Shown piece by piece: positions 1 to 10,663 of a stretch of 64,000 bases of DNA. A program made the position numbers and the translations under genes. Under the pieces are notes generated by a model. It was not told where the DNA came from and did no database searches. It worked only from the letters and a program-made list of their open reading frames with translations. Source of the DNA: Lentinus brumalis (taxonomy: Eukaryota; Basidiomycota; Agaricomycetes; Polyporales; Polyporaceae). The number at the start of each line of letters is the position of its first letter. Position 1 is the stretch's first letter. The DNA lies in the NCBI GenBank assembly GCA_001792895.1, contig MARA01000016.1, forward strand, positions 1-64,000, written 5' to 3'.

Positions 1-218
1 CGATGTTCTGAGCGTAGGCCTCCTGGACGGCCGCCTCCAGGGTAGGGTGATAGGTTTTCGGGTCGAGGGGCATGTTGAGCGGGCAGGACGCGAAGAGCAA
101 ACACTTACCAGGCGGGACCGCGCTCATATATGTTGCATGACCTTCACTCGCTGCGGCAAAGAACAATGGTCAGCGGGAGACGAAGCAATGTCAGCCTGCG
201 ACGGCACTCATCAGTGGA

Positions 219-390
219 CGGGGACGTTGACGGAGTTCTGTGCATGTCATGCATGTCGGCATGTTAGACATGCACTTGGTAATTCGTGGTTCATGTTGCG
301 CGTGGGATGTGAACGGGGACGTCGACAGACTTCTCTCGATGTCATGCATGTCCGCTTCTGACACATGTTCTCGGTAATGCGTTGTTCATA
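219..390. repeat. Diverged ~75-bp direct repeat, two copies
   Basis: Two similar blocks (219-293 and 316-390) both start GGGGACGT, contain the palindromic core GTCATGCATGTC and end GGTAATNCGTNGTTCAT. They differ at many positions, so the duplication is old. I see no gene in 1-758. Confidence 0.6.
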
Positions 391-758
391 GTGGAAGCGG
401 GTGGCTGGTTGACCTCGAAGCCAGCGTGCTGCGGTAAGTTCGTGGTGTGTGCTGCGGTTATGCTTATGCCGAGACGTCGTAGCCCGCGCATGCGTGGCTC
501 GGTTCCTGGGTGCTGGAGGCCAACCGTCCCCGCCGTTCCAAGTCAGTATTTGTTCCTATGTAGGGTCCCCGGCCCCGACGTTGAAGTAACAAAACGACAT
601 ATCTGTACTCGTACAGCAACGTAAGTATCCCCAGCCCAACACCCAAAGCGAATTACTCGACGCAGTAGCATGTCATCGTCTCGGCGAAGCTTGCGGCGCG
701 CGACGGCATCATCTTGCAGAGACGCTGTTAGACCCCCATGAACGCTTGTCGGACAACA

Positions 759-1535
759 TTAATCCACAAGCGGCCAAGGTGGTGGCAGGTCTCGGCGGTC
801 CATCCCCAGTTGCCGTATCATATCTTTCACGTCCTCTTCCATCGTGTTCGCGTGCCATCCCCTAGCGCGTTGCAATGCGAGCTCGTGTCGCGGCGTGGAA
901 GGGCTTCCCAGCATTGCATCAACATGGGTCAAGCTCGGTCTGACGTCATGCAACCCCGGGAGTCGCTCAGGACGGAAGAATAGCTTGAGTGCCTCGAAGA
1001 ACTCAGCCCGCTGCCGCCCTTCGGGGGTGTCCGCGACCCAGTCGGGCTGATGAGAGTCCATCCACTGGTACAGCCTGTTAGCAAGGCGCATGTTCGACCG
1101 CCACGCACGGAACGTCTGGTCCTTGAGCTTCAGCGCGCGCACGACATCGTAGGTACCAATGGTGAGCCACCGCCCTTCGAACTGCACTGTACGCTCTTGT
1201 TTCTGTTCCCCCCCCGTGCCCATGCCGAGATCTCGCAGAAGGCCGTTGATTAGCTTGACGTGGATCAGTCGCGCGTATGCGGTACCATACTTCGCGCGTA
1301 ACGTCTCCACCTCGGAGAAATGTTCGGGGTAGCAGCGGAGGAGGTAGTCGACTTTGGCCTCGTCCACATGCGCGGGTTCGCTGCGGCCGCCGCGGCGACG
1401 ATTCGGCCCTTCTGCGGTGTCTGTGCTGAACGCTGAAGCAGTATCGTCCTCGGCGTGGGCTCGCTCTCTCTCAGGAGGCGACATCGACACGAGCGAAAGG
1501 CTCGGCGGGGTGGTTTGCGGTCGGGCACGGTGCAT
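759..1535 (-). CDS. Unnamed 258-aa protein
   Basis: This is a single-exon frame of 258 codons on the minus strand. The first ATG is at 1535, but the in-frame ATG at 1484 (protein MSPPERER...) is also a likely start. Residues ~18-60 are charged and disordered. The rest is a compact helical-looking protein with conserved-looking blocks such as DYLLRCYPEHF and RWLTIGTYDVV. There is no signal peptide or membrane segment. I do not recognise a named domain. It is the outermost gene of the accessory cluster that ends in the TET/JBP-like oxygenase at 7385-9134. The balanced amino-acid composition and absence of stops argue that it is coding; a missed 5' or 3' exon is possible. Confidence 0.5.
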   Translation of the reverse strand: MHRARPQTTPPSLSLVSMSPPERERAHAEDDTASAFSTDTAEGPNRRRGGRSEPAHVDEAKVDYLLRCYPEHFSEVETLRAKYGTAYARLIHVKLINGLLRDLGMGTGGEQKQERTVQFEGRWLTIGTYDVVRALKLKDQTFRAWRSNMRLANRLYQWMDSHQPDWVADTPEGRQRAEFFEALKLFFRPERLPGLHDVRPSLTHVDAMLGSPSTPRHELALQRARGWHANTMEEDVKDMIRQLGMDRRDLPPPWPLVD

Positions 1536-2057
1536 GTCAGGGAGTGCTGTGATACGTGTTATTGCTTGGGAGGCTGGCAGGTATCACTGCTGGGATGACG
1601 TACGTGGTTGCGTCCGGTCGGCAGCTCTCCACTGGGTGGCCACTGTCGCGGTCGGTGGCCAATGCGTCCAGTTCACCCAGCTCTCAGACTCAGCGGCGGA
1701 GTCAGGCGTGGGCGCGGGCGTGGGCCGGCTGGCGAGGCCCCAGTTTTCACCGAGCGCAAAATCTGGGTGCAGCAGGGTTCCGTGGGGCGTCGGTTGCCCA
1801 TGCCGCTCTTCGCTCGAGGTCGAGGCGCTGGGAGCGGGCGGGGCCGCGTGATTCGCAGTCCTCTAAGAAGTCGCCAGTCAGCTCGATTCACCGCCGTCCA
1901 ACCCAAACCAATGCTTGCCTGCTGAGACACAGCTCGGTTGTGGCTAGAGACAAGACCTCGTGGCACTGGCCGATAAGTGCCCCTCGGGCGAGACCGGAGA
2001 CCACTGTCCGTTCCGGATGCCACCCTGGGCGACCCTACAGACAGGCCTGAGGTTAAG

Positions 2058-3456
2058 TTAGCGTCGGAAGGTTGGCTGTTTGGTTGAGCTGGACGGACGG
2101 CACGAACCGTCGGAAAATGGTGTGGTGGCCTCCCCGGTTTGAACTTCGGCGGGCTCCCTCGCGGCGGGGGCTCTGATCGCAGTCCGGTCTGCGGTGACTG
2201 TATGTCCCTGGGAGGGCGCCAGGCCGGCCTCGCCCACCGGCGTGAGGGCGTTCGCCAGGGACGACGAGCTTGGGAGCATTGAGACCGCGCGGTGTAGAGG
2301 TGTGCGAAGGCTCGTCAGCCATTGCAGGCCGTCACTGGAACCGTGCACCATCGGAGAGGCGACTGCAACAGATGAAGAGATCCCGATATCACCCCCCCTG
2401 CGTGCAGGTGCGTCCTCTGTAGTCGACGTCTCGAAGTCGCTCACGCGTCCGGGGGCAAAAAGGGCCAGCCCCATGCCCGCGAGCCCACCCAGAACCGGGA
2501 CGGGGGCATAGATGCCTGGGGCCGGAGCCTCGTGCGCGCACGAATCGCGCCCTCCGGCTTCTTCCCCGTCCGCCCGTCCGCTCTCAGGGGTTATAGGTGG
2601 ACAATGAGTGCCAGTCGGCTCAGGCAGGGTCGGGACGTCGCTATGCGGACACATACTATCCCGCTCGCGACGCATCTCAGTTGACAGCGGTCGACTGGTG
2701 AGTGGGGCTCGCTGCGACGTGACGGGGCGTTAATGATGTCCGCACACGCCCCAGCAGTTATGACTCACTTCAGCAGCCTCTATGACCGTGTCTCCAGCGG
2801 CGTGTGGTTCGGCGACGACGCTCACATCCCCGGGGCCGGTGATCGCGTGCGATCATCCGTCGGGTCTGTGTCCATAGCAGGGTGCGTGTTAGAGTACTCA
2901 TCTCCTGCTACATGGATCAATAGCACTTACCATACGATGATGTCCCGTCCTGGTAACTGGGAGGAGAGTTCATGCATTCGTCGTCGGGTTCGCTCGTGGC
3001 GCCAGGTTCCCCGCCTGGTAGTGTCGAGGCGACGTCTGCGTGTTCGATGATCACTAACTGGGTATACACTGCAACCGTGCGGAGCCATCTACCTGTGTTC
3101 GAGTCACCCCGCAGCGAAGTGGTGAGCGACTCTGGTTCTGACACCACGACCGTGTCTTCGTCCGCTTGCACTGGTGCATCGGTCGTCGCTGGCGCATCCT
3201 CGTCTCCACGTGCAGGTGAATGGCGTTGCTCGCGTCGCCTGTAACGCTCACTTCGGGCAGATGGTTCACTGCAAGGCCCAGATGTTCCTTGTGGGTTCGC
3301 ACGACGAGCTCTCGCCGGGGGCCGGCCGCGCAGCGGGGTAATCGTTGGAGCATCAGCGGTGGTACGAGCGACAGAAGGAGGCGGTCGAGCGCGGAGGCCT
3401 CTGGAGGACTGGCGACCCCGCATCACAGCACTTTTGGCACTCCGACCACGAACCAT
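2058..3456 (-). CDS. Possible disordered protein, exon structure unresolved
   Basis: A first exon at 3456-2931 starts at ATG 3456 and ends at a good donor (GTAAGT, 2930-2925). It encodes an Arg-, Pro- and Ser-rich disordered protein. A later open frame, 2675-2058, is also low-complexity (Pro/Ser/Thr-rich with one hydrophobic patch GGLAGMGLALF). Between them, 2931-2676 contains splice-like signals, but an in-frame TGA blocks the otherwise protein-like frame near 2840. The gene may therefore be decayed or my exon choice wrong. No domain is recognised. It lies in the same orientation as its neighbours at 759-1535 and 4527-5579. Confidence 0.25.
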
Positions 3457-4526
3457 TACGGTTGGCGGTGGAAGTCTCCAAGGTTGGGGGTGTTCTAAGT
3501 TGAGTCGGTAGAAGAGGAGAGCACGCAGGATATCGTTGGGCTCGCTGGGCTATGTGGCTGCCAGTGGGGTGGGTCGCCTCGCAAGCGACCGTGCGGCCGC
3601 TTGAGGACGGTGTCGCAACCACGCGGCACAAAGTGGCAAGCCTTGATCGCATATCTGTGGACCGCACCACCGGCGCACGCGCTGGGACCGACCAGCTGTA
3701 TCACCCGGGACACCAGAAGAGAACGCTGCTTTGACGCTGCTACCTCTCCATGCGTGCCGGACGGCGCGCGGGTGTGGTAGTCTTATGTTGATGTGCGGTG
3801 GAGACTGGTGTCGTTCGCAGGCCCGTATCTGACTCCGGCGGCCGTACATCCGTGAGGCGCACAGCGGGTATAAGCGTAGCCCATAAGTACTAGGGGTCGC
3901 ACACGCGCAGGCGATCGGGCTCAATCAAGGGGGTATTCTATTTCATGATGGCAACGCGATGTGATAGTTAGTCCGATTGCCTGCCCTCGAGAGCACGAAC
4001 TAACCAGCACACGGTGAGTCTCTGCGGTCTTCCGGTGGGACGTAGGCTCTACGCAGCTGGTGTCCAAGCTACCCAAGATACAACCGAACGGACGGGCGGG
4101 GAGGTGGTAGCAAGTACCCGCAGGGGCCGACATGGGTGGGCGTGATGGCTAAGTCGTCGGGGCGGAGGTTGCCTGTCGGAGACCGAGCGCGGCTCGGCTG
4201 AGGTACGATATCGTAATAGAACAATCAGATGGGGGACACGCCCCTCCTGATCGACACCGTCATGATAGAAGCCGAACAGATTCGCGCGCCTGTCGCCCAC
4301 GCAAGATCCAGATCCAAGCATGGACAAATCGTGTCTACATTCACATCAGAGACGCTGGTCACACGCGGCCAACGCAGTCATCCTGGCCAGGCTAGTGTCT
4401 ACACCTTCGTATTCTTGCAAGCGTTCGAAGGTGTCTGTCATCTTGAGAACACGTTAGTGACTACTGATGGCCGCAACTCAAGGGGCTACTGACCGATATG
4501 CTCCGCCAAGAGCCTCGCCACCGGGG
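3457..4526. other. No recognisable gene
   Basis: Open frames here are short, overlap on both strands and lack supporting splice structure. I see no repeat or RNA gene. Confidence 0.4.
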
Positions 4527-5579
4527 TTACCCCGAGGGCATCGGGCCGCGGCGCAACGCTGGGCTCCAGATGGTGGCAGGTGCCAGGGCGAAAGTCCGCG
4601 GCGTATGATCTGAAGTTACATGTTCGTCCGGATGCGGTGTGAGAGCCTGAAGGCCATCGGACTGGCGAGCATCGTGTTCTCGGGAGGAGCCCGCGCGAGC
4701 GACATGGGTGGACAACGGCGGCGGCGTGTACGTAGAACCGGGACAGGAACCTTCCGGCATGTCTCCTTGCGACGTGGACTCGGGACTGCGTGATCTCATG
4801 CCGGTACCCCAGGCGCCACCTTCTCTCCTCGTGGTTCCCCCAAACTCGATGGGGCTGACCCGCCCATCGGACAATGTGCGATCGTCCAGGGTCCTTCGCA
4901 ACTCGATAACTTCGCTCTGCAGCCGCGCCACCAAGCCCTCGACATCCTCCATCGTCTCGCGCAGCAGGCGCGACTCGTTGAGGATGACTCGCAATGATGC
5001 ATCGAGGTTTCGCATCATGCCCGGGACTTCCAGATCCTCTGGTAATGCCAAGACACCTACGAGGATTCATTTGGCGCTGCCGGGTCATTGCATATGTAGT
5101 AACGTACCTCCGCGAAATGAACATCCGAGGCGTAGCTGGTTACACCGACGACAGCCGATAGTGCGTCTGTTTTGCGTGCACTCATGCGCCTTCCCGGCAT
5201 GTGCGCATTGGATGCAACAGGTGAGCGGGCTTGGGACATTTGGGACATTGGACGAGGTCTGATATGTCGGCCGGAAGTCATGATGCCTTCTCTTCCTGGA
5301 GCTGGGACTGGGGGTCTGATGGGTGACCGGAACATGCGCTCCGGCGAACTGAAGCGGCGGGGCAGACAAATGGCTCATCCGGGGGCACATTCCCGACGTG
5401 TCGTCAAGGCTTGACGACCATGGGGGCATTCCTTGGTTGACGTATGGACGGACTGCAGCACCACTAGGCAGGCTGGTGGACATTTGGTGAGACGCAGATG
5501 GACGTATTCCAGAGGAGGTGGAGCAGGCTGATGGCAAGTTCAACAGAGGGCGCGTGGGAAATTCGGCTGGGGGAGGCAT
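4527..5579 (-). CDS. Cys-cluster plus coiled-coil protein (two exons)
   Basis: Exons are 5579-5108 and 5056-4527, joined over a 51 bp intron (donor GTACGT, acceptor CGTAG), giving 333 aa. Residues ~1-110 are disordered and Pro/Ser-rich. Residues ~115-155 hold six cysteines spaced C-x2-C-x8-C-x8-C-x2-C-x6-C, a probable zinc-binding cluster that is not the canonical Zn2Cys6 spacing. The splice junction falls just after the cluster. The second exon begins with a ~50-residue coiled coil (leucine heptads around SRLLRETMEDVEGLVARLQS) and ends in a Ser/Pro/His-rich tail. The layout of metal cluster followed by coiled coil resembles many agaricomycete-specific putative DNA-binding proteins, but this is inference. 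A coding-looking block further upstream (around 6060-5850, minus, ending in a GTAAGT donor) may be an extra 5' exon. It lies between the disordered gene and the minisatellite gene. Confidence 0.55.
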
Positions 5580-6122
5580 GTGCCCGCGCTGGACTTCCCG
5601 GTAATATCACTGACCTCATTGCGGCACGTTGTCCCTCGCCGCGCATAACTCGCAGCGGCATAGGCACTTCTGACCGTCTTGAGTTTGAAGTTAGCTGTCT
5701 CACCAGAGGGCACTGGATTTGTGCCTGACTCCCGACTGTGGTATGAGGAGGCTTGCCCCGTCCTGTTCGGTGCAACCGCTGAGGAACTGCAAGAAAGTTA
5801 GCGTGACGGGGAGGCGAGGATGTCGAGCCGCACTTACTACACGACAGTCTCCTGCACGGACAACCGGGCACCTACCGAATCCCTCTTGCATAGCGGCCGG
5901 ACACACACGTGTATGGCCATGTTCCTCAGTATAATCGGTCATCCTGTCCAACCGCCTCGATGCGCGTGCCAGGAATTCCATGAAATCCGCGTTGCGGGAA
6001 GGGAGGTAGAGCCCCGATACTAGCCACGAGGTCACATTGCTATGATAACGCGGGAATGGTAGGCATCTCACTTCGATCATCGTGCCAACTAACTGTCCCC
6101 ACTCCACTGCTCTCTCGAGACG

Positions 6123-7285
6123 ATGCCTGTCCCCACCGGCCAGAACCCGTACGCCCGCCACGCATTGGCAACAACGCCGGTCGAGACCGGTGTGGCCGCT
6201 CTGGATGCTTTCGGTGAAGAAGCAGAATCGGCGACCGCCCCGCGTTGGGGAGATCTCAACGACGACCGCCCATGGTTGTACAGTCGGGACACGGCATGGG
6301 GGGCACCTACGGGCGGCGGGTGGGGGAACCGACGGGCGGCGGGTGGGGGAACAGACGGGCGGAGGGTGGGGGGAACCGACGGGCGGAGGGTGGGGGGAAC
6401 CGACGGGCGGAGGGTGGGGTCCATTGCTCGATCGCAACGGGGATGAGGTTCCCGTCAGCAGCGGCTGGGGGAGCCCGAGTCGTCAACCGGAGGACTTCGG
6501 TACGATTGGCTGGGATGTCGACGCTGACGGAGACCCGATAGTGCATCCCACACCGGAACCACAGCCCGCCGACGACGTGGAGTTATCGCTCTCGATGGAC
6601 TCCATGTCGCTCGCCGACGATGAAGTACCGCCGCTGGTGGAGGATGCCGGACAGGTGAGCATCACCTTGCCAGATGGGGTTCCGGACGACATGCCCGAGC
6701 TCGCACGTCACTTGATGGTGCACATCGGCGGGCAGGGGACTGATGGCAGAGAGGTCGTGACGGTAAGTGCTGGCTTGTCGGGAGGGCGGGAGTTCTTGGA
6801 AGCTCACCGTGGTCTTGCACTTGATGTAGCATCCGTTCCCGGTGACGCTCGCCGACATTCACATCTGGCGTGAAGGCCCGCCGAGAAACGTTACTCTGTG
6901 GGACCTGAGGTCGGAGGATTCAAGCCGTCTGTACGCGTTCGGACGGGTCATGGACTACTTCGGCAGCTGGCCGTTTGGACAAGACCAATCGGCGTTGCAA
7001 TGGCAGTGGAGAGGTCTGGTCGACGCGACGGTGCGACTCGTGCGCGACCCCGCAGTGCACCCAACGTCCGTGCTCTCCGAAGTGCTCCAATGGTGCCGGG
7101 ACAATTTGCCGGTAAGACAGGCTATATCGCTTTCTTCGAGTCGCTGATAAGCTCCCTGGCTGGCGCAGGAGGATGCGCTAGCGTACCGATCTCGCGAATG
7201 GGCCCCGTTGACGCCTTATTACCTCAACGGCACCAGCCATGGCGGATCCGACGGGGACCGCAGTGCGGACGAGGTGACGGATTGA
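6123..7285 (+). CDS. Unnamed protein broken by a G-rich minisatellite
   Basis: Exons are 6123-6762, 6830-7111 and 7169-7285, with clean splice sites (GTAAGT/GTAG; GTAAGA/GCAG). Exon 1 opens with MPVPTGQNPYARH and runs in one frame to about 6330. Beyond the minisatellite the protein continues in another frame (LLDRNGDEVPVSSGWGSP). The shift equals two missing bases, and the first two repeat units are exactly one G shorter (23 instead of 24 bp) than the next two. With 24-bp units, each would encode the octapeptide TGGGWGEP in one frame. The C-terminal exons encode a conserved-looking segment rich in Trp and Asp (IHIWREGPP, DYFGSWPFG, EVLQWCRDNLP). Function is unknown. Either the gene is disrupted, or the G-run length was miscalled in assembly. 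Its exon-intron pattern loosely resembles the gene at 15020-15969. Confidence 0.5.
6309..6420 (+). repeat. Coding minisatellite, 23/24-bp units
   Basis: There are four full units plus a partial one of ACGGGCGGMGGGTGGGGG-AACCG: two of 23 bp (6309-6331, 6332-6354), two of 24 bp (6355-6378, 6379-6402) and a truncated fifth. The length change is in the G run (5 versus 6 G). It lies inside the open frame of the gene at 6123-7285. Confidence 0.85.
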
Positions 7286-7384
7286 GGTCGAACCCAAAAT
7301 GTAACGTAACACCTTTGGCTGGAGGGCTAGGGGCGCACAATCGTGACGATATAACATGAGCATCCAACATTGCAGCATGCGTGA

Positions 7385-9134
7385 TTACAGTACAGGTGCT
7401 CGCCCGGTCGGTTCGACTCCGGCAGAATCCCAGAGAGCTTCGTGTGTGAAGTATACCATGAAGTGTCGTTGGCCGTCTCCCCAGTTGGGGACCTCATGTA
7501 ACAAATCCCGCCCGCGCATGTAAATGACGTCCCCGGGGCGAAGCTGCACCTCGGCGTTGAGTTGGCGGAACTTCATCGTGGCCTGCTTGAAGTCTCCGAA
7601 ATATACCAGACACGCCCACGAATAGTGCGCGTCCTGTTGGTCAAAGTGCGGCTCAGACCACCTGTTGAACACAATCTCGCGCCCTTCCCACAAGTTGTAG
7701 CGATCCAACGCCGCAATCGCCACTTGGGACTTGTACTCCGATAGCCTCCAGTTGTATACCCTGCGCAACAAGCTGTACTGCCACGGATCGAGGGCGAGCA
7801 AGGCCGTCGTACAGAAAGAATTCACGAGATCGAGTTCAGCGAAGAGTTTGAACGCGCCTTCATAAGCCTGCCCTGTTCGACGCATGTGTGCGCACACCAC
7901 CGGCGCATCGTGCTGCAGGACATGACATTGATGGTAAGTGCCGATGTGTGCATGCCATGTGCACGGGACAAACAGCTACGTACCTTGTGGCCAATGGCAT
8001 GCCAGAGCGTGACCAGTTTCGTGATCCCAGTCAACTCGTACCCTTTCTTGTAGCAATTGAGGAAGTCGTTCGTGCCCTTGACAGTCGGGGCACCGTTCCG
8101 GCCCCATTCCTCAATCGCCTGTGTGGCGTCGTGCTGCGGCACGAGTCAGTGTACGCATGCGCGCGGAGAGCTGACAGCCGTACCAAAGTGCGCCCGCGCA
8201 ATCCCGCGGGGATGCGCATGACCAACGGATAGTCGTCTGCGCTCATGATGATCTGGGGCGAGTCGCCGCCTAAGACGTGCGGCGTTTCCTCCACGATCCC
8301 TATGTTGGCAACGGTATTCTTCGTGTTGTGGTAGTTGCGTGCGACGGCCTCATCCAGGCGAAACTTTTGAAGGCGGACTGCGCAGACGCGAATGAGTTCT
8401 ACATGCAGCGGGAGATAAAAGGGGGCGCACTAGTATTCTCGGCGCGGCGCGCGCATTCGACGCTCTTCCAGGCGAGGCGGGTTGTGTCGGCTGTGAGCTC
8501 GACAATTTGTTCTTCGCGGCTGAGACTTGGCCAGCGACTGAGTGTGACGGAGGATGTTAGCTATTTCTCCAACGACAAGGTGGTGGCCTGACCTCGCATC
8601 GGTGGTACCCCGAGTCTGGGGTGTGGCCCTGGAACAAGAAAATGAGCGGGCAACATATTATGATACAAGGGAAATGCGCACCGAGGTTGCTTCGCGGTGA
8701 GCGCTGTATATTCCTTCATCGCGGCGTCCCAATGATCTCTGCCACTCGAGGGGGCGCAGCCCCTGTCGATGCCGGCTGTCGAGTTGCGCTGCAGTCCATG
8801 CAAGAGGTCGTTGGCCTGGCCAATCGCCTCGTTCTCAGCCTGCGCGATTGTGCATCGCAACGGATGCTGCGGTTGGTGCTGGGATCTAGCGGGCGAGCGC
8901 ACGGGAAGTGAGGAGGGCAGGGTTTGTTCGGACACTCGACTCGGTGGGCCTAGGGAAGGTTCAGGGGCATGCACTTTAACCACCCCTCAGAGCAAACTAA
9001 CCACGGTTCGCGCGCAGAGAATACGGCATGCTGCGCGAACGTAAGGCCGATATTGCGTCGGCCTTCTTCTTCTTCTCCGCTCGGACAGCCCTTTGTTCTT
9101 CTGCTGCGATCCTGGTGATGTCGTTCGGCCGCAT
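7385..9134 (-). CDS. TET/JBP-like 2-oxoglutarate/Fe(II) dioxygenase
   Basis: Seven exons keep frame throughout: 9134-9002, 8949-8667, 8628-8593, 8537-8431, 8377-8184, 8133-7984, 7912-7385, ~476 aa. The intron after 8667 would be only 38 bp; a donor 12 bp earlier (GTGCGC) gives 50 bp and the same frame. The start ATG 9134 opens a basic helical region (RPNDITRIAAEEQ, EKKKKADA). A disordered linker and coiled coil (~residues 40-190) follow, then the catalytic domain. In the last exon I see the iron ligands H-x-D in SEPHFDQQDAHYSW, the distal His in LLHEVPNW and the 2-oxoglutarate-binding Arg in GQRHFMVYFTHE, preceded by LRPGDVIYMRGR. These match the double-stranded beta-helix core of the TET/JBP-like oxygenases that are expanded in agaricomycetes. 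Known relatives oxidise thymine or 5-methylcytosine in DNA; the substrate here is inferred. All catalytic residues are present and no frame break is seen. No nuclear signal other than the basic N-terminus is obvious. Confidence 0.72.
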
Positions 9135-9485
9135 AGGGAGGCCGACCGGTGACTGCGGCGCGTTGTTGTGAATCCCCGTGGAAAAAGAGCACGGGTGAGG
9201 TGACTTACCATTGCGAATCCGATGGGGGATCCTGTGAGGCCGCAGAGGTGGTCTTTGGAGAAGCAAGACAGGCTGGACGCCGAAAAGATGACGCAGGGAA
9301 ACTACGAGACGTGAAAAGTGGCAGTAAGTAAAGCGACGATTATCACTGTGCGGCCCATAGCAGGGTTAGAGTGCCGGCCAATGGCGAGGGGCGGGATTGA
9401 CAGTAAATGCGCGCGCTGGATTGGTCGGGCGGTGGGGCTGGCGCTCGCCGCGCAGTCTTTTTGAGATGCAGTGCGACACGACGAG
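9135..9485. other. No gene seen
   Basis: This is the presumed 5' flank of the oxygenase gene. I see no conserved element beyond ordinary sequence. Confidence 0.3.
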
Positions 9486-9920
9486 CACCTCTTACACGCT
9501 TTCCTCCCGACTCTATCCCCATGAATGAGAGCTGGTCCAGTCTCTCGGGGCTTGCTCGTAAATGCGATCCGCAGGGCCCCCTTGCGCGTGTCACAACTCT
9601 ACCCCACACAGTGTGGTGGGTAGGCGACTGTAGTCGCTCCATTACTCCCTATCTCCACGAATTCGGCGATGCCAACATCGGTAAGTCAATGTATATGACA
9701 ATGTGAGCGAAGACCTCTTCCACGCCTTGCTGCCGACTCTATCCCCACGAATGAGACCTGGTCCAGTGTCTCGGGGCTTGCTCGTAAACGCGATCCGCAG
9801 GGCCCCATTACCCCTCTCACTACTCTACCCCACACGGCGTGGTGGGTAGGCGACTATAGTCGCTCCATTGCTCCCTATGTCCACTGATTCCGCGACTCTA
9901 ATTATGTGTATGACAATGTA
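9486..9920 (+). repeat. Tandem duplication of a ~220-bp non-coding unit
   Basis: The two units run from ACCTCTTMCACGC (about 9486 and 9712) through CCGACTCTATCCCC, CTCGGGGCTTGCTCGTAAA and GGTGGGTAGGCGACT to a shared TATGACAATGT (about 9692 and 9908). Identity is about 85-90% by eye. Each holds an imperfect hairpin CCCCACAC-nn-GTGGTGGG. No coding potential is evident. Confidence 0.75.
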
Positions 9921-10663
9921 TCTCCCTACGTGCGCGGTACGAGGGGCCACAGATCTCGGGGGGCAGGACGAGCAGAGAACTGACAGAGGGCGGTGCATGA
10001 TGCGTTCACGGTACGAGAATTCATGTTCACCCGCTCCGGTGGTGTAGACATACCTGCCGTGTGCTTGCGTGCACGGACGCTGTACCACAACGGGTCCACT
10101 CATACGCTTACAGAAGGGCGTGACACCTGTGGTACAGGATAAGTGAACCTGCCATGGCGAGGGTAAGTCACTGGCGCGTTCGGACGTGGCCAAAGATGTG
10201 GGTGACATTGTAACATGCGCGCGGTGTAGTGATATCTAACACAACGACGGTGTGGATATACAGCGTGCAGGTGCGTAAGGCTCATGGGTACATCCGGGAA
10301 GCGAAGGGGAATGGCATCTTGCTACAAGGGACGGGGGTTGACAGCGGGGATCTCTCTTCAACGGTCGGGCGGGGCGTGTTGAATGAAGGGGACAATAACA
10401 CTCGCGCAACGCGGGGACGACCGATGCAACGAACATGCTTACCTGGCAGTTCTCTACCCCACAGCCCTGCGAGGTCGGGAGTGACAGCGCTCCAACGTCC
10501 GTGCCTCGCTAGATCTGGCCATAGTGAGTGAACGATGAGCGAGCGAGAACGTCACGCGACTAACCTGTACTTCTGGCAGGGTCTGGGACCTTGGGCGGAA
10601 GACGGAGGAGTGGCCATCGGCGGGGGCGCGGGGCAATATGCGAGTGATGGAGGCGCAAGCACG
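9921..10663. other. No gene seen
   Basis: Short overlapping open frames only, with no splice-supported model. Confidence 0.3.
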
